64,000 nucleotides of DNA from Flavobacterium algicola (lineage in GTDB: Bacteria; Bacteroidota; Bacteroidia; Flavobacteriales; Flavobacteriaceae): the NCBI RefSeq assembly GCF_022399565.1, contig NZ_JAJTUT010000002.1, positions 868,001-932,000 of the forward strand, written 5' to 3'. Below, in pieces: positions 1 through 8,323 of this stretch (position 1 is the first letter of the stretch; the number at the start of each line of letters is the position of its first letter). The position numbers and the translations under genes were made by a program. The notes beneath the pieces were generated by a model that was not told the DNA's origin, made no database searches, and saw only the letters and a list, made by a program, of their open reading frames with translations.

Positions 1-384
1 ATAACCTAAGGGGCTACCTCCCTGAAGATTGATGGTAAAGGCCAGTAAACCTTTTTTATGCCAAGATTCCATGGCAGCAATAAATTCATTTGTATTGCGA
101 TCAGCATCCCATTGTTGCGTATCCTCATATTTCCATTTTACAGCAGTTTGAGGATTAAGGTCATCAAAAATTCCTTGAACCATTCTTGAATTCATCAATA
201 AACCCTCAATTGAGAATCCGTTCCAGCTGCGGTCTTTATAGGTAGGAATACCATTAATCAAGAATTTTTCGCCCTGAATACTAACAGTTGTTGCTTTTTC
301 CTTTTTATTTTGCGCGTTCAAAGACTGCGGAAGGATGGTTGTAAATGCAAAAAAGAGGACCGATAAATAAAAGTAGGGTTTCAT
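1..384 (-). CDS. Secreted glycosidase-like protein, N-terminal part (cut by window edge)
   Basis: The first 128 codons are visible; the gene runs off the left edge. The ATG at 384 opens a Sec signal peptide ending ...LPQSLNAQ at about residue 25. After it come a short beta segment (SIQGEKFLINGIPTY) and the start of what looks like a TIM-barrel sugar-hydrolase fold (RSWNGFSIEGLLMNSR, then an aspartate-rich stretch and WHKKGLLAFTINLQGG). This opening, in which a substrate-binding strand reads 'what it needs, it has in its name', resembles exported (beta/alpha)8 glycoside hydrolases of uncertain family. It is the last visible gene of a minus-strand carbohydrate cluster and starts 31 bp after the kelch gene stop. 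The export signal is clear; the catalytic class is inference. Confidence 0.6.
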   Translation of the reverse strand, partial: MKPYFYLSVLFFAFTTILPQSLNAQNKKEKATTVSIQGEKFLINGIPTYKDRSWNGFSIEGLLMNSRMVQGIFDDLNPQTAVKWKYEDTQQWDADRNTNEFIAAMESWHKKGLLAFTINLQGGSPLGY

Positions 385-414
385 ATAGAAATGGTTTGAT
401 TAGTAATGAAGTGT

Positions 415-1413
415 TTATTTCTGTAGTGAGCTGCTAAAGCGCTCAATGGATTTTAATTCGGGATTACCTCCTCGTTGTCCACAACCAGAAGCGATGTATA
501 ATTTCTTTTTGTACCAAATAAGTTGCGTTCCGTGGCGTCCTTGAATTAGAGAGGGCAATGTGCTCCACGTTCCCGTTTTTGTATCCAAAACTTCTACTTC
601 ATTGTGTGCGTTTAGCTGATCTACATTTTCTCCACCTGTAAAAAGAATTTTATCGCCAATGCAAATTGAGGTACAACCAGCTCGTTGAGTAGGAACAGGT
701 TTTTCTAATGTGCTCCACTTTCCTGTTTTAAAATCATAAACATCAACCTCTGGAATTGTCAGCTCAAAAACTTTCTTTATTTTTCCAGATGACACTCTTC
801 CTCCGAGTACGTATAATTTATCCTTACAAATTACTGACGTTGCATGATCCCTAGGTCGTGGAGCATCTTGCAGCACTTCCCATTTACCTGTTTTGAAATC
901 ATAAACATCTAACCAATTCACATGACCATCCCAATGTCCGTCTATAATCCCACCCGAAATATAGAGTTTGTTTTTAAAAATATTTGCTGTGGTAGAGGCT
1001 CTTAGTCTGTTCTCCGGCATCGAAAAACCTTTCTCCCAACTGTCTTTCACGGGATCGTAAATATAGGCTTCTCCTACTGGTGTTTCATGTGGGTATGGCC
1101 CCGTATGAGCACCTATAATATAAATTTTTCTTTTATATGAAAATCCTTGAAAATGATGCAATTCTATTGGTGGCTTGGCTCCAGATGTCCAAGTATTTGT
1201 TGCAGGATTAAATATGGAAACTTCTTGAATTCGGCGACCACCCATGAGATAAAATTTACCACCCACTTCAATAAATGCTGCTTCGTGTCGTGCTACAGGC
1301 TCCCCTGTGCAATTCATAGTTTCCCATTTATAACTATCCAAGGATTGTGAAGTTGCCTGTTGGCAAAACAAAGTGAACAATAATAAGCCTATTATTTTAG
1401 AAAATGATATCAT
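415..1413 (-). CDS. Exported kelch-repeat beta-propeller protein
   Basis: This 332-residue protein has a signal peptide (hydrophobic IIGLLLFTLFC, then QQATSQS) and six kelch-type blades. The blades are marked by the recurring strand pattern KxYxxGG: KFYLMGG, KIYIIGA, KLYISGG, KLYVLGG, KILFTGG and KLYIASG, each followed by a W-containing strand such as TWTSG, SWEKG, KWEVL, KWSTL or TWSTL. That predicts a periplasmic or surface six-bladed propeller, probably binding carbohydrate or protein; no catalytic residues of a galactose oxidase or sialate mutarotase could be assigned. The first ATG is at 1413; a TTG four codons upstream is possible but less likely. It lies between the lyase-like gene and the partial glycosidase and probably belongs to the same transcription unit. 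Confidence 0.8.
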   Translation of the reverse strand: MISFSKIIGLLLFTLFCQQATSQSLDSYKWETMNCTGEPVARHEAAFIEVGGKFYLMGGRRIQEVSIFNPATNTWTSGAKPPIELHHFQGFSYKRKIYIIGAHTGPYPHETPVGEAYIYDPVKDSWEKGFSMPENRLRASTTANIFKNKLYISGGIIDGHWDGHVNWLDVYDFKTGKWEVLQDAPRPRDHATSVICKDKLYVLGGRVSSGKIKKVFELTIPEVDVYDFKTGKWSTLEKPVPTQRAGCTSICIGDKILFTGGENVDQLNAHNEVEVLDTKTGTWSTLPSLIQGRHGTQLIWYKKKLYIASGCGQRGGNPELKSIERFSSSLQK

Positions 1414-1515
1414 ATTATTTTTCAAAAATTACTTTTTAATTTGACTTGTGCATAAATGTAAAATAGTGCCTAAAAAAATTATTTCTTGGCACCATTTTCT
1501 TAGTCTTAACTGGTT

Positions 1516-4242
1516 TTATTTAAATAATCTATATCCACCTACATCAAAATGCTTACTATCTTTACCAGCGGTGATAGTGACAGGCACCTCATTATGAATG
1601 TACAACTTACCTTCTTTTCTCTCGAGAACTACATTTCCTTTCTCAGTAGCTGAAATGGCGAAATCTTTTGTCCTCAATTCTGTTCCATTTCCCATAAATA
1701 AAACAAAATCTCCATTCTTTTCGTTAGCAATCAAAGCGTATGAGGCATTAGTTGACATTGTACCATACTTTGCCATTTGATTGTTTGTCGAAGAGAAAAC
1801 AAAATCTTCTCTTCCTGATTTATTGACAACCTTTACGCCAGCAAAATCCTTACTTTTATTTTCATCTTCAAAACCAGTGATAGCAGCAATACTTTTGCCT
1901 TTGCTATTAGTAAAAGGTTCGTAAATTGATACAAATGGGTGCTCCCATGCCTCACCATGTTGTCTTGCTGCCAAGGTCAAGTAAGAAGCTTTTTCCACAT
2001 CATAGGGTAAACCTCCACCTCCACCATGATATGCTTTGTTAGGTGGTGACTTGATAGTAAATACTTCGCGTCCCTCAGTACCTTTCATCCATAGATTCAT
2101 AAAAACATCTTCTTTACCATCTGGCATATCTATTTTCCACTCGGCTTGATAATCATTATCTGTACGGATCGATTTTTTGTCCCACATATAATCAAAAGCA
2201 TACAAATGTCCGCCTGCAAAGCCCATTTCTTCGCTTGGAGTAAGCACAAGTGGATTTCCTTTTGCATCTTTTAGTTGCATACTTTGACCTAGATTATGGT
2301 AAAAATAATCGTGAAATTTATCCCCTTTGCGTTGTTTTTTAGATCGAAAAATATCTACGTAATAACCTGCGGTCGCTCCTGTTTTCACAATACTTACGGT
2401 ACGCGTTTGATCGCTACGTGTTTCTGGCTCTAAAAAGTAGACATCAGAATAAGTGATATCTTTGTAAAACCCTTCTTTTTGTTCTGATTTTGGGTACTGC
2501 CCCATCAAGTCAAAATCATGATAACTCAACATTTCAGTATAAGATGAAACTCCATCTACCATAACCGTATTATGCGCTGGAAATTGAGAATAATATTCTA
2601 AATAAACCGGTTGTAGGTAGCTAGCACCTTTACCAGGATCTCCCCCTTGCACAAAACCTTTTCCGTACAATTCCATATTAATTCCGTTGGCATGCATGTG
2701 GTTTCCAAGAGAACCGTTTAAAGAAACCATCATTCCATCGGTACCAGTTCCCATGCGTTGCACGTGCCAACTTACATTAGGTGCATAGAATGTTTGAGTG
2801 ATGTAGTCTTGTATGTTTCCAACTTTAAACTTCGGATTTAATTCTAATGGTTTACTTGCAAAAAATGAAGCGATATCTGCTTTGGGTTTTGCACCATGTC
2901 CTGATTTGTCTGAATCTTTTGCAAACAATCTGTACATTCCTGTAAACTCTTGCTCAGTCTTAGTATCTTTATTTTTTTGAGCAATGCGAATCATATCACT
3001 CATAGGTTCTGTACTAATGGGACCATAATTTGAATCTCCAAATGCTACAGTTTCGCCATTCGGAAATAAATACTGGGGAAGCATTTTTACCGCCTTTGGA
3101 ATAACAGGCGTATAGGGTAAAATATTTTCATCGAAGGTCGTATTAAAATCTCTAATAAAATTTGTCAAATCTTTGGTAACACCTTGTGAATATCCAGGAC
3201 ATTCTGCCCAAACCCCATTATTCGTATCATAGCCATAATCAATAAACTTAGTCAATGACCATTGTCGAGCCGAAGTCACATTTAGAATATAATCGATATA
3301 ATATTCACGTCCTTTTTTATCCTTGTAATTTTTATTGTCTTGCAAGACCATAGCTGCTTTCAAGATCGTTTTTGCTTGGTGCAAATTCCAATTATTTTGC
3401 GGTACACCATTTTTAATTATTTGGTCAATCCAACGTTTGATAGTAGCATCATACATCGCAATATCCTTAGGATGATTTGCTTCAATATATGGATGTAAAA
3501 AATCGTAAAGTTCAGCGATATCAATCAGTACTCCTTCATGAATTACTTGAAAATTAGTAAAACCGACCAAAGTCTGAATATGCCCATTCATTAAATCGAT
3601 TGGTTCAGATCGATACGACATTCCTTCCATGTAAGTATGAAAGATATCATTAGAGAATTTAGCAAAACGGTCATCGTTTTCTAGCCAGTACAGGAATGAA
3701 GCATCTTTTGCTAAACCTATAATCTCCTCATTGATAGAGTAAATAGCTCTTCCCGTTAAGGCAATCTCAGCCCACTCAAAGGGAGCTCCTTTTTTACTTT
3801 TGTTAGGCAAATACATACCACGAGGATCATCCATGTAGGGCATCACATCTTCTAGCTTCGGTTTGCCGTAAGCGCTAGTGTAATCACGTGAACCTACAAA
3901 CTTCACTGTTGGCACTGGTGCTTCTCCATCAGCGTGAGAATAATTGATTCCATTTACGTAAATGTTTGTAGCTTTTGTTTTCCAGAACATTTGTAATCGT
4001 GATACAATCCATTCTTTGTCTGTTACATGGCGTTCCACATGTTTGTCTACGTATTTATGCAATCCTTTGAGAACTTCTTGCGCCCAAGCTTCTTGTTTTA
4101 TTGTTTTTTGAAGGTCTTTTTTCCCCTTTTGAGTAATGTAAATACGCGGATATCCCTGCTCTAAATTTTGCGGAAGTGGAATCTGTGCTTGAGCTCCTAG
4201 TCCAAAAGAAACCAATGCTATTACTGTTAATGTTTTTCTCAT
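1516..4242 (-). CDS. Heparinase II/III-like polysaccharide lyase
   Basis: This exported 908-residue protein has a signal peptide cleaved near residue 19 (GLGAQA|Q). Residues about 40-460 are helix-rich with repeated aromatic motifs, as expected for the (alpha/alpha) toroid of heparinase II/III-type lyases; NWNLHQ (284-289) and WAECPGYSQG (345-354) are likely active-site loops. From about 490 a beta-sandwich begins, with the family-like histidine motif NHMHANG (514-520), followed by GGDPGKG and PAHNTVMVDG (555-564). Such enzymes cleave uronic-acid-containing polysaccharides by beta-elimination in the periplasm or outside the cell. The substrate cannot be named from sequence. Neighbouring fucosidase, esterase and FAD-oxidoreductase genes suggest a decorated acidic glycan. 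Family membership is fairly sure; the exact PL family is not. Confidence 0.78.
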   Translation of the reverse strand: MRKTLTVIALVSFGLGAQAQIPLPQNLEQGYPRIYITQKGKKDLQKTIKQEAWAQEVLKGLHKYVDKHVERHVTDKEWIVSRLQMFWKTKATNIYVNGINYSHADGEAPVPTVKFVGSRDYTSAYGKPKLEDVMPYMDDPRGMYLPNKSKKGAPFEWAEIALTGRAIYSINEEIIGLAKDASFLYWLENDDRFAKFSNDIFHTYMEGMSYRSEPIDLMNGHIQTLVGFTNFQVIHEGVLIDIAELYDFLHPYIEANHPKDIAMYDATIKRWIDQIIKNGVPQNNWNLHQAKTILKAAMVLQDNKNYKDKKGREYYIDYILNVTSARQWSLTKFIDYGYDTNNGVWAECPGYSQGVTKDLTNFIRDFNTTFDENILPYTPVIPKAVKMLPQYLFPNGETVAFGDSNYGPISTEPMSDMIRIAQKNKDTKTEQEFTGMYRLFAKDSDKSGHGAKPKADIASFFASKPLELNPKFKVGNIQDYITQTFYAPNVSWHVQRMGTGTDGMMVSLNGSLGNHMHANGINMELYGKGFVQGGDPGKGASYLQPVYLEYYSQFPAHNTVMVDGVSSYTEMLSYHDFDLMGQYPKSEQKEGFYKDITYSDVYFLEPETRSDQTRTVSIVKTGATAGYYVDIFRSKKQRKGDKFHDYFYHNLGQSMQLKDAKGNPLVLTPSEEMGFAGGHLYAFDYMWDKKSIRTDNDYQAEWKIDMPDGKEDVFMNLWMKGTEGREVFTIKSPPNKAYHGGGGGLPYDVEKASYLTLAARQHGEAWEHPFVSIYEPFTNSKGKSIAAITGFEDENKSKDFAGVKVVNKSGREDFVFSSTNNQMAKYGTMSTNASYALIANEKNGDFVLFMGNGTELRTKDFAISATEKGNVVLERKEGKLYIHNEVPVTITAGKDSKHFDVGGYRLFK

Positions 4243-4310
4243 TTTCTATTATTCTATATTATTTCTCACCTAACTAGCATATTGTCAAATCTACAACATG
4301 ATTCTGCTCC

Positions 4311-5984
4311 TTATTTTATACTTGCTTTGGCATCCAAAATTTGTCCATCGACCAACAATCTAGTCTTTAATTTATCATAAGGAACTTCTTGAATACTAAC
4401 ATTCTTGTCAATAGCCAATGAAGCTGCTGTTGCCGCCGCTTGACCCAACATTATATAAACTGGTTCCATGCGTATGGAGCCATAAGCGCTATGCGAAGCC
4501 GAAATACATATCGGAACTATAATATTCGAACATTCTTCCGCTTTTGGAGTAATTGATTTATAACTTATACCGTAGATTGGAACTCCTGTCCATTTTGGTG
4601 TATCAGCATTGAGTGCTCCCTCTTTATCTACCCAAATTTGGGTGGGATGCGAGTCCATGCCGTAAGATCCTAGAGCTACAGGATCTGTCACTTTTTTAGA
4701 TCCTTTCAATTGGTGCTCTGTCATAATCAATTCTCCCAACATTCTTCTGCCCTCGCGAACGTACAATTGAAAAGGAAAATGTCCCGTATCAGTAAATTCA
4801 TCTTTTGCGTAACCTATTTTTGAAGCTCTAAAACGAACATTTTCTGGTACTCGAGGATGATTAGCTAATGTCCATAATAATCCTTTGGTATATACATAAT
4901 GGTCATTAACAATTTTTTCTCGTTTTGAATAATCTGCATCTGGATAATCGTCAGCATGTCCCATATAATCGGTCGAAACCCATCCCGCCTTATTGGTATC
5001 TGTTTTTTCATTAGGAATTGGATTGGAACCTAGAGGCAATCCTTTAGTATTCCCCGCTTCTAACCAACGAAACAATAATTCATACTCAGACTCATCATAA
5101 CCTTGTGGTTTATCAAAAGGCACTAAGTTTTCAGGTTGACTAGTAAGACATAGTCGATAATTGTAAGCCTGTACTCTTTTGTCTCCGTCTCCTTCATTAC
5201 CAACAACATTCGGCATCAGTCCTTTGATTACACCACTTGTAGAATCACCTGGAATTATGAACGGATCAAGTGGTCTTTCTCCTTTTCTTTTAGGCTCCTT
5301 AGTTTGAACCCCATTGATTTTTTCGTCATATTGGGAGTTTGGCTCACGACCTACAGTATATGAAACCCCAGAATTGGCCATTAAATCACCTTCATAGCTA
5401 CAGTCAATAAAAACTTTTGCTTCGAATACACGTCCTGACTCCATACGAATGGATACGATTTTAGTTCCTTTTTTGGTAACACCATTTTTCAAATCCAATC
5501 TTTCGCCATAAACCACAGGAATCCCTTCCTTGGTAATCATTTCATTCAATTTTAACTCTGCCACATGGGGCTCAAATACAAATAAAGCATCTGAACTAAT
5601 ACGCCCCTCTTTGGCTTTGGAAAGAAATTTTTCTTTCGTTTCGTATTTCCAATGCGCTGGATTTTCATACCATTGATGTATCGACTGATAAAATTCTCTA
5701 GCTACTCCGCCAATGGTTGCTTGCTTACCCACATCAGTATTTCCTAATCCACTGGATGTCATTCCGCCAATATATTTACTTGGTTCAATGATCACTACAC
5801 TTTTCCCCAATCGGGCGGCTTGAACTGCTGCAATCACTCCCGCTGCCGTTCCGCCATAAATACAAATATCCTTTTTGGTTACATCATTAATCGATTTCTT
5901 TTTTTGAGCATAGCTTGGATTATATCCTATAGCCAACAGCATACAAATTGTACTTACTAAAATGTGACGTATATACTCTTTCAT
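4311..5984 (-). CDS. Exported FAD-dependent oxidoreductase (paralogue 1)
   Basis: This 557-residue protein has an N-terminal signal peptide (about 1-26, ending SYAQ). A Rossmann FAD-binding motif follows: CIYGGTAAG at 41-49, then the acidic strand end VVIIEP at 63-68 and YIGGMTSSGLG. The FAD_oxidored family signature FVDxSYEGDLMAxxGV is present as FIDCSYEGDLMANSGV, with YVREGRRMLGE later. These secreted flavoproteins recur in Bacteroidota polysaccharide-degradation clusters; their reaction is not established, and some are labelled xanthan-lyase-like. A paralogue sits at 8324-9991, with the fucosidase and SGNH hydrolase between them. The domain call is confident; the substrate is unknown. Confidence 0.8.
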   Translation of the reverse strand: MKEYIRHILVSTICMLLAIGYNPSYAQKKKSINDVTKKDICIYGGTAAGVIAAVQAARLGKSVVIIEPSKYIGGMTSSGLGNTDVGKQATIGGVAREFYQSIHQWYENPAHWKYETKEKFLSKAKEGRISSDALFVFEPHVAELKLNEMITKEGIPVVYGERLDLKNGVTKKGTKIVSIRMESGRVFEAKVFIDCSYEGDLMANSGVSYTVGREPNSQYDEKINGVQTKEPKRKGERPLDPFIIPGDSTSGVIKGLMPNVVGNEGDGDKRVQAYNYRLCLTSQPENLVPFDKPQGYDESEYELLFRWLEAGNTKGLPLGSNPIPNEKTDTNKAGWVSTDYMGHADDYPDADYSKREKIVNDHYVYTKGLLWTLANHPRVPENVRFRASKIGYAKDEFTDTGHFPFQLYVREGRRMLGELIMTEHQLKGSKKVTDPVALGSYGMDSHPTQIWVDKEGALNADTPKWTGVPIYGISYKSITPKAEECSNIIVPICISASHSAYGSIRMEPVYIMLGQAAATAASLAIDKNVSIQEVPYDKLKTRLLVDGQILDAKASIK

Positions 5985-6032
5985 ACTTAAATTCAGTTAT
6001 AATAAATAAGATACTTTATTCTTGTTATTTGT

Positions 6033-7427
6033 TTATAATTTCAAAATCCCCTTTAATTCCAGTTTTACAATAGCGACTATTTCATCACTATTTATTGGAG
6101 GTATTTCAACAACAACTCCTTCTTTTTTTGATTCTTTCTTCAATACTTTACCATTGGCAAGGAGCGAAACTTTCTTAATCTCATTAGAAAATTTCGGAAG
6201 TACTATTTTACCATTAACAGGTCTTTCGAAAACAGAAAAATAAAGAATGGTATTGCCGTTTTCCTCCTTTTTAGTACATCGTCCCCAATCCATTTTTCCA
6301 AAAGGACTAGATGTAGTTCCATATATTGCCTCTCCATTTACTTTAAGCCAATCGCCCACTTCTCCCAATCGACTAACAGAAAGTGCTGGAATTATTCCTT
6401 CGCCCGTTGGCCCAACATTTAGTAACAAATTCCCTCCTTTACTAGCAATATCTATTAAACTGTGTACCAATGAATCCGAAGATTTCCAGTTTGTATCTGT
6501 TTTATGGTAGCCCCATGCTCCATTCAAAGTCATACAAGTTTCCCAAGGATCAGGCTCGCCATTTCCAGGGATTTTTTGCTCTTTTACAGCATAATCTCCT
6601 AATCGATTTCCAATTCTTTGGTTAACAATACACTTAGGATCAATAGAATGAATCAATGCCAAAAGCTCACGACTTTGGTCTAATGTAATTAATTCAGGAG
6701 TATCAAACCAAAGAATTGCAGGGTGGTACTGTTTCATCAACTCTTTTATCTGTGACTTTACTTTGCGCTCAAAATATTTTGAATAATCCTTTTTTGCCTC
6801 CTCAGGAAAATCCCAGACATTACTACGCCATCCGTCTTTTGAATTACAATCGGGATCGTGCCAATCGCGCCCTAAGGAATAATAGACGCCAAATTTCAAA
6901 TCTTCTTTAGTGCAAGCAGCAGCCAATTCCTTAATCGGATCTCGTTTCCAAGGCGTTTGTTTCACAATATTATAATCATTACTTGGGCTATCAAACATGG
7001 CGAAACCATCATGGTGTTTTGCCGTGATGACCATATATTTCATTCCAGCATCTTTTGCAGTTTTGGCCCATTCATCAGCATTAAATTGAACGGGATTGAA
7101 TTTGGCAGCAATTTTTTGATATTCTGTAATCGGAATTTGTAAATTTCGCATCATATGTTCAGAGCGACCATCCTTACCATTCCAAAAACAGCCATCCTGG
7201 GCATATATTCCCCAATGAATAAACAGACCAAAACGGGCATCGTTCCACCACTCTAGTCGTTTGGCAATTACTTCTGGAGATTCTTCAGATTTTAATCTAC
7301 TATCAGCATATTTGTCACCTGTATCAATGGTACCGTCAGTGTTAACCTGCGCAGTAATACTATTGGTCATCACAAAAGATAAGCCTGTAAGTAATATAGT
7401 TCTTCTAAAAGTGTTGAATCTTTTCAT
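6033..7427 (-). CDS. Alpha-L-fucosidase (GH29)
   Basis: This 464-residue exported glycoside hydrolase releases alpha-linked L-fucose. A signal peptide (to about residue 27) precedes a GH29 TIM barrel with all its landmarks: EWWNDARFGLFIHWG (59-73), KHHDGF (137-142), YYSLGRDWHD (182-191) and the nucleophile strand ILWFDTP, with the nucleophile Asp at 242. A C-terminal beta-sandwich (about 370-460) follows. The general acid/base is not well conserved in this family and was not assigned. Its place between two FAD oxidoreductases and an SGNH hydrolase suggests it trims fucose from the same glycan that the lyase-like protein attacks. Confidence 0.92.
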   Translation of the reverse strand: MKRFNTFRRTILLTGLSFVMTNSITAQVNTDGTIDTGDKYADSRLKSEESPEVIAKRLEWWNDARFGLFIHWGIYAQDGCFWNGKDGRSEHMMRNLQIPITEYQKIAAKFNPVQFNADEWAKTAKDAGMKYMVITAKHHDGFAMFDSPSNDYNIVKQTPWKRDPIKELAAACTKEDLKFGVYYSLGRDWHDPDCNSKDGWRSNVWDFPEEAKKDYSKYFERKVKSQIKELMKQYHPAILWFDTPELITLDQSRELLALIHSIDPKCIVNQRIGNRLGDYAVKEQKIPGNGEPDPWETCMTLNGAWGYHKTDTNWKSSDSLVHSLIDIASKGGNLLLNVGPTGEGIIPALSVSRLGEVGDWLKVNGEAIYGTTSSPFGKMDWGRCTKKEENGNTILYFSVFERPVNGKIVLPKFSNEIKKVSLLANGKVLKKESKKEGVVVEIPPINSDEIVAIVKLELKGILKL

Positions 7428-7470
7428 ATTTTATTAAGGCAAAAATTTTATCAAAAATTTTATTTAAATT

Positions 7471-7495
7471 GGGCTTCGACAAGCTCAGCCTGACA
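7471..7495. repeat. Short palindromic intergenic element
   Basis: The 151-bp gap between the fucosidase and the SGNH hydrolase holds GGCTTCGACAAGCTCAGCC followed by TGACA. The GGCT/AGCC ends can pair. From memory, very similar sequences are scattered between genes in many Flavobacterium and other genomes. No coding potential was seen. Confidence 0.5.
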
Positions 7496-7578
7496 AAGAA
7501 AAAATGATTATGATACTATACTTAGATTAAAAAATCAGCTCTAACTAACTTTTAAATAATTCCATACCAATTTATAAA

Positions 7579-8310
7579 TTACTCTTTTGGAGAAAACAAT
7601 TCATTTTTTAATTTATTCAAAATAGCAGGATAACTTTCCCCGTTTACACTACCTCCCGTTTTTACTCCTGCACCAAAGGTTATCGAATCACCAAAACAAA
7701 TTATTTTTTGGTCTTTAGATAATAATTTATTCACATTTAAGTATTGAAACACGGTTTGACCGATAAAGTGATACCCCAAAGAAGTTAAATGAACACCATC
7801 TCTAGCTTTGCTATTTATTATGCTTTTAAAAAAAAGATCTTCATCGTGTTTCGGTAAATTCATATCTACAAATTTTTGATATAAATTAATCGAATGCAAT
7901 TGCATTTTTTGTGCTAATCGCTGTTGTATCTTTCGAACAGAATCCATTTTTACATTGGGCGTTTCTTTGAATAACTTTCGATCATGTCTTTCGAAAAGAT
8001 AAATACTGTCAACAGGAGGAGATGACATTAGAACGACTTTGGCTCCAGTATCTTTAATCCTTTGAATGATTTTTACTAGATTATTTTCATACTCTTTATA
8101 CGTTAACATCTTTTTGGAATTGAGCATATCATTTGTACCAATCATCATGACAACCAAATCTGGTTTTTGCTGGATGACATCGGTTTCTAATCGCCCTAAT
8201 AAATTGGTTGTAGCATTACCGCTTACTCCTGAATTGAGTACTTGCGCATTTACTTTGGCTACAGCCAAGAAAAAAATTAGTAATAGTAACTTTCGAATAA
8301 AACACTTCAT
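7579..8310 (-). CDS. SGNH/GDSL hydrolase with circularly permuted catalytic blocks
   Basis: This 243-residue exported esterase-like protein has a signal peptide to about residue 22 (VAKVNA). All four SGNH blocks are present but in rotated order. Block II comes first (NSGVSG, 26-31, oxyanion Gly), then block III (GTND, 58-61, Asn60) and block V (DGVHLT, Asp171 and His174). Block I with the nucleophile (FGDSIT, Ser209) comes last, at 206-211, followed only by the first helix (ESYPAILNKL). Ordinary SGNH hydrolases start with block I. The break falls in the loop between helix 1 and strand 2, so the fold could close normally. The gene starts 13 bp after the upstream oxidoreductase stop, leaving no room for a missing N-terminal half. 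The likely role is deacetylation of a carbohydrate in this cluster; the substrate is inferred. Confidence 0.85.
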   Translation of the reverse strand: MKCFIRKLLLLIFFLAVAKVNAQVLNSGVSGNATTNLLGRLETDVIQQKPDLVVMMIGTNDMLNSKKMLTYKEYENNLVKIIQRIKDTGAKVVLMSSPPVDSIYLFERHDRKLFKETPNVKMDSVRKIQQRLAQKMQLHSINLYQKFVDMNLPKHDEDLFFKSIINSKARDGVHLTSLGYHFIGQTVFQYLNVNKLLSKDQKIICFGDSITFGAGVKTGGSVNGESYPAILNKLKNELFSPKE

Positions 8311-8323
8311 TTTGCTGTTGGTT

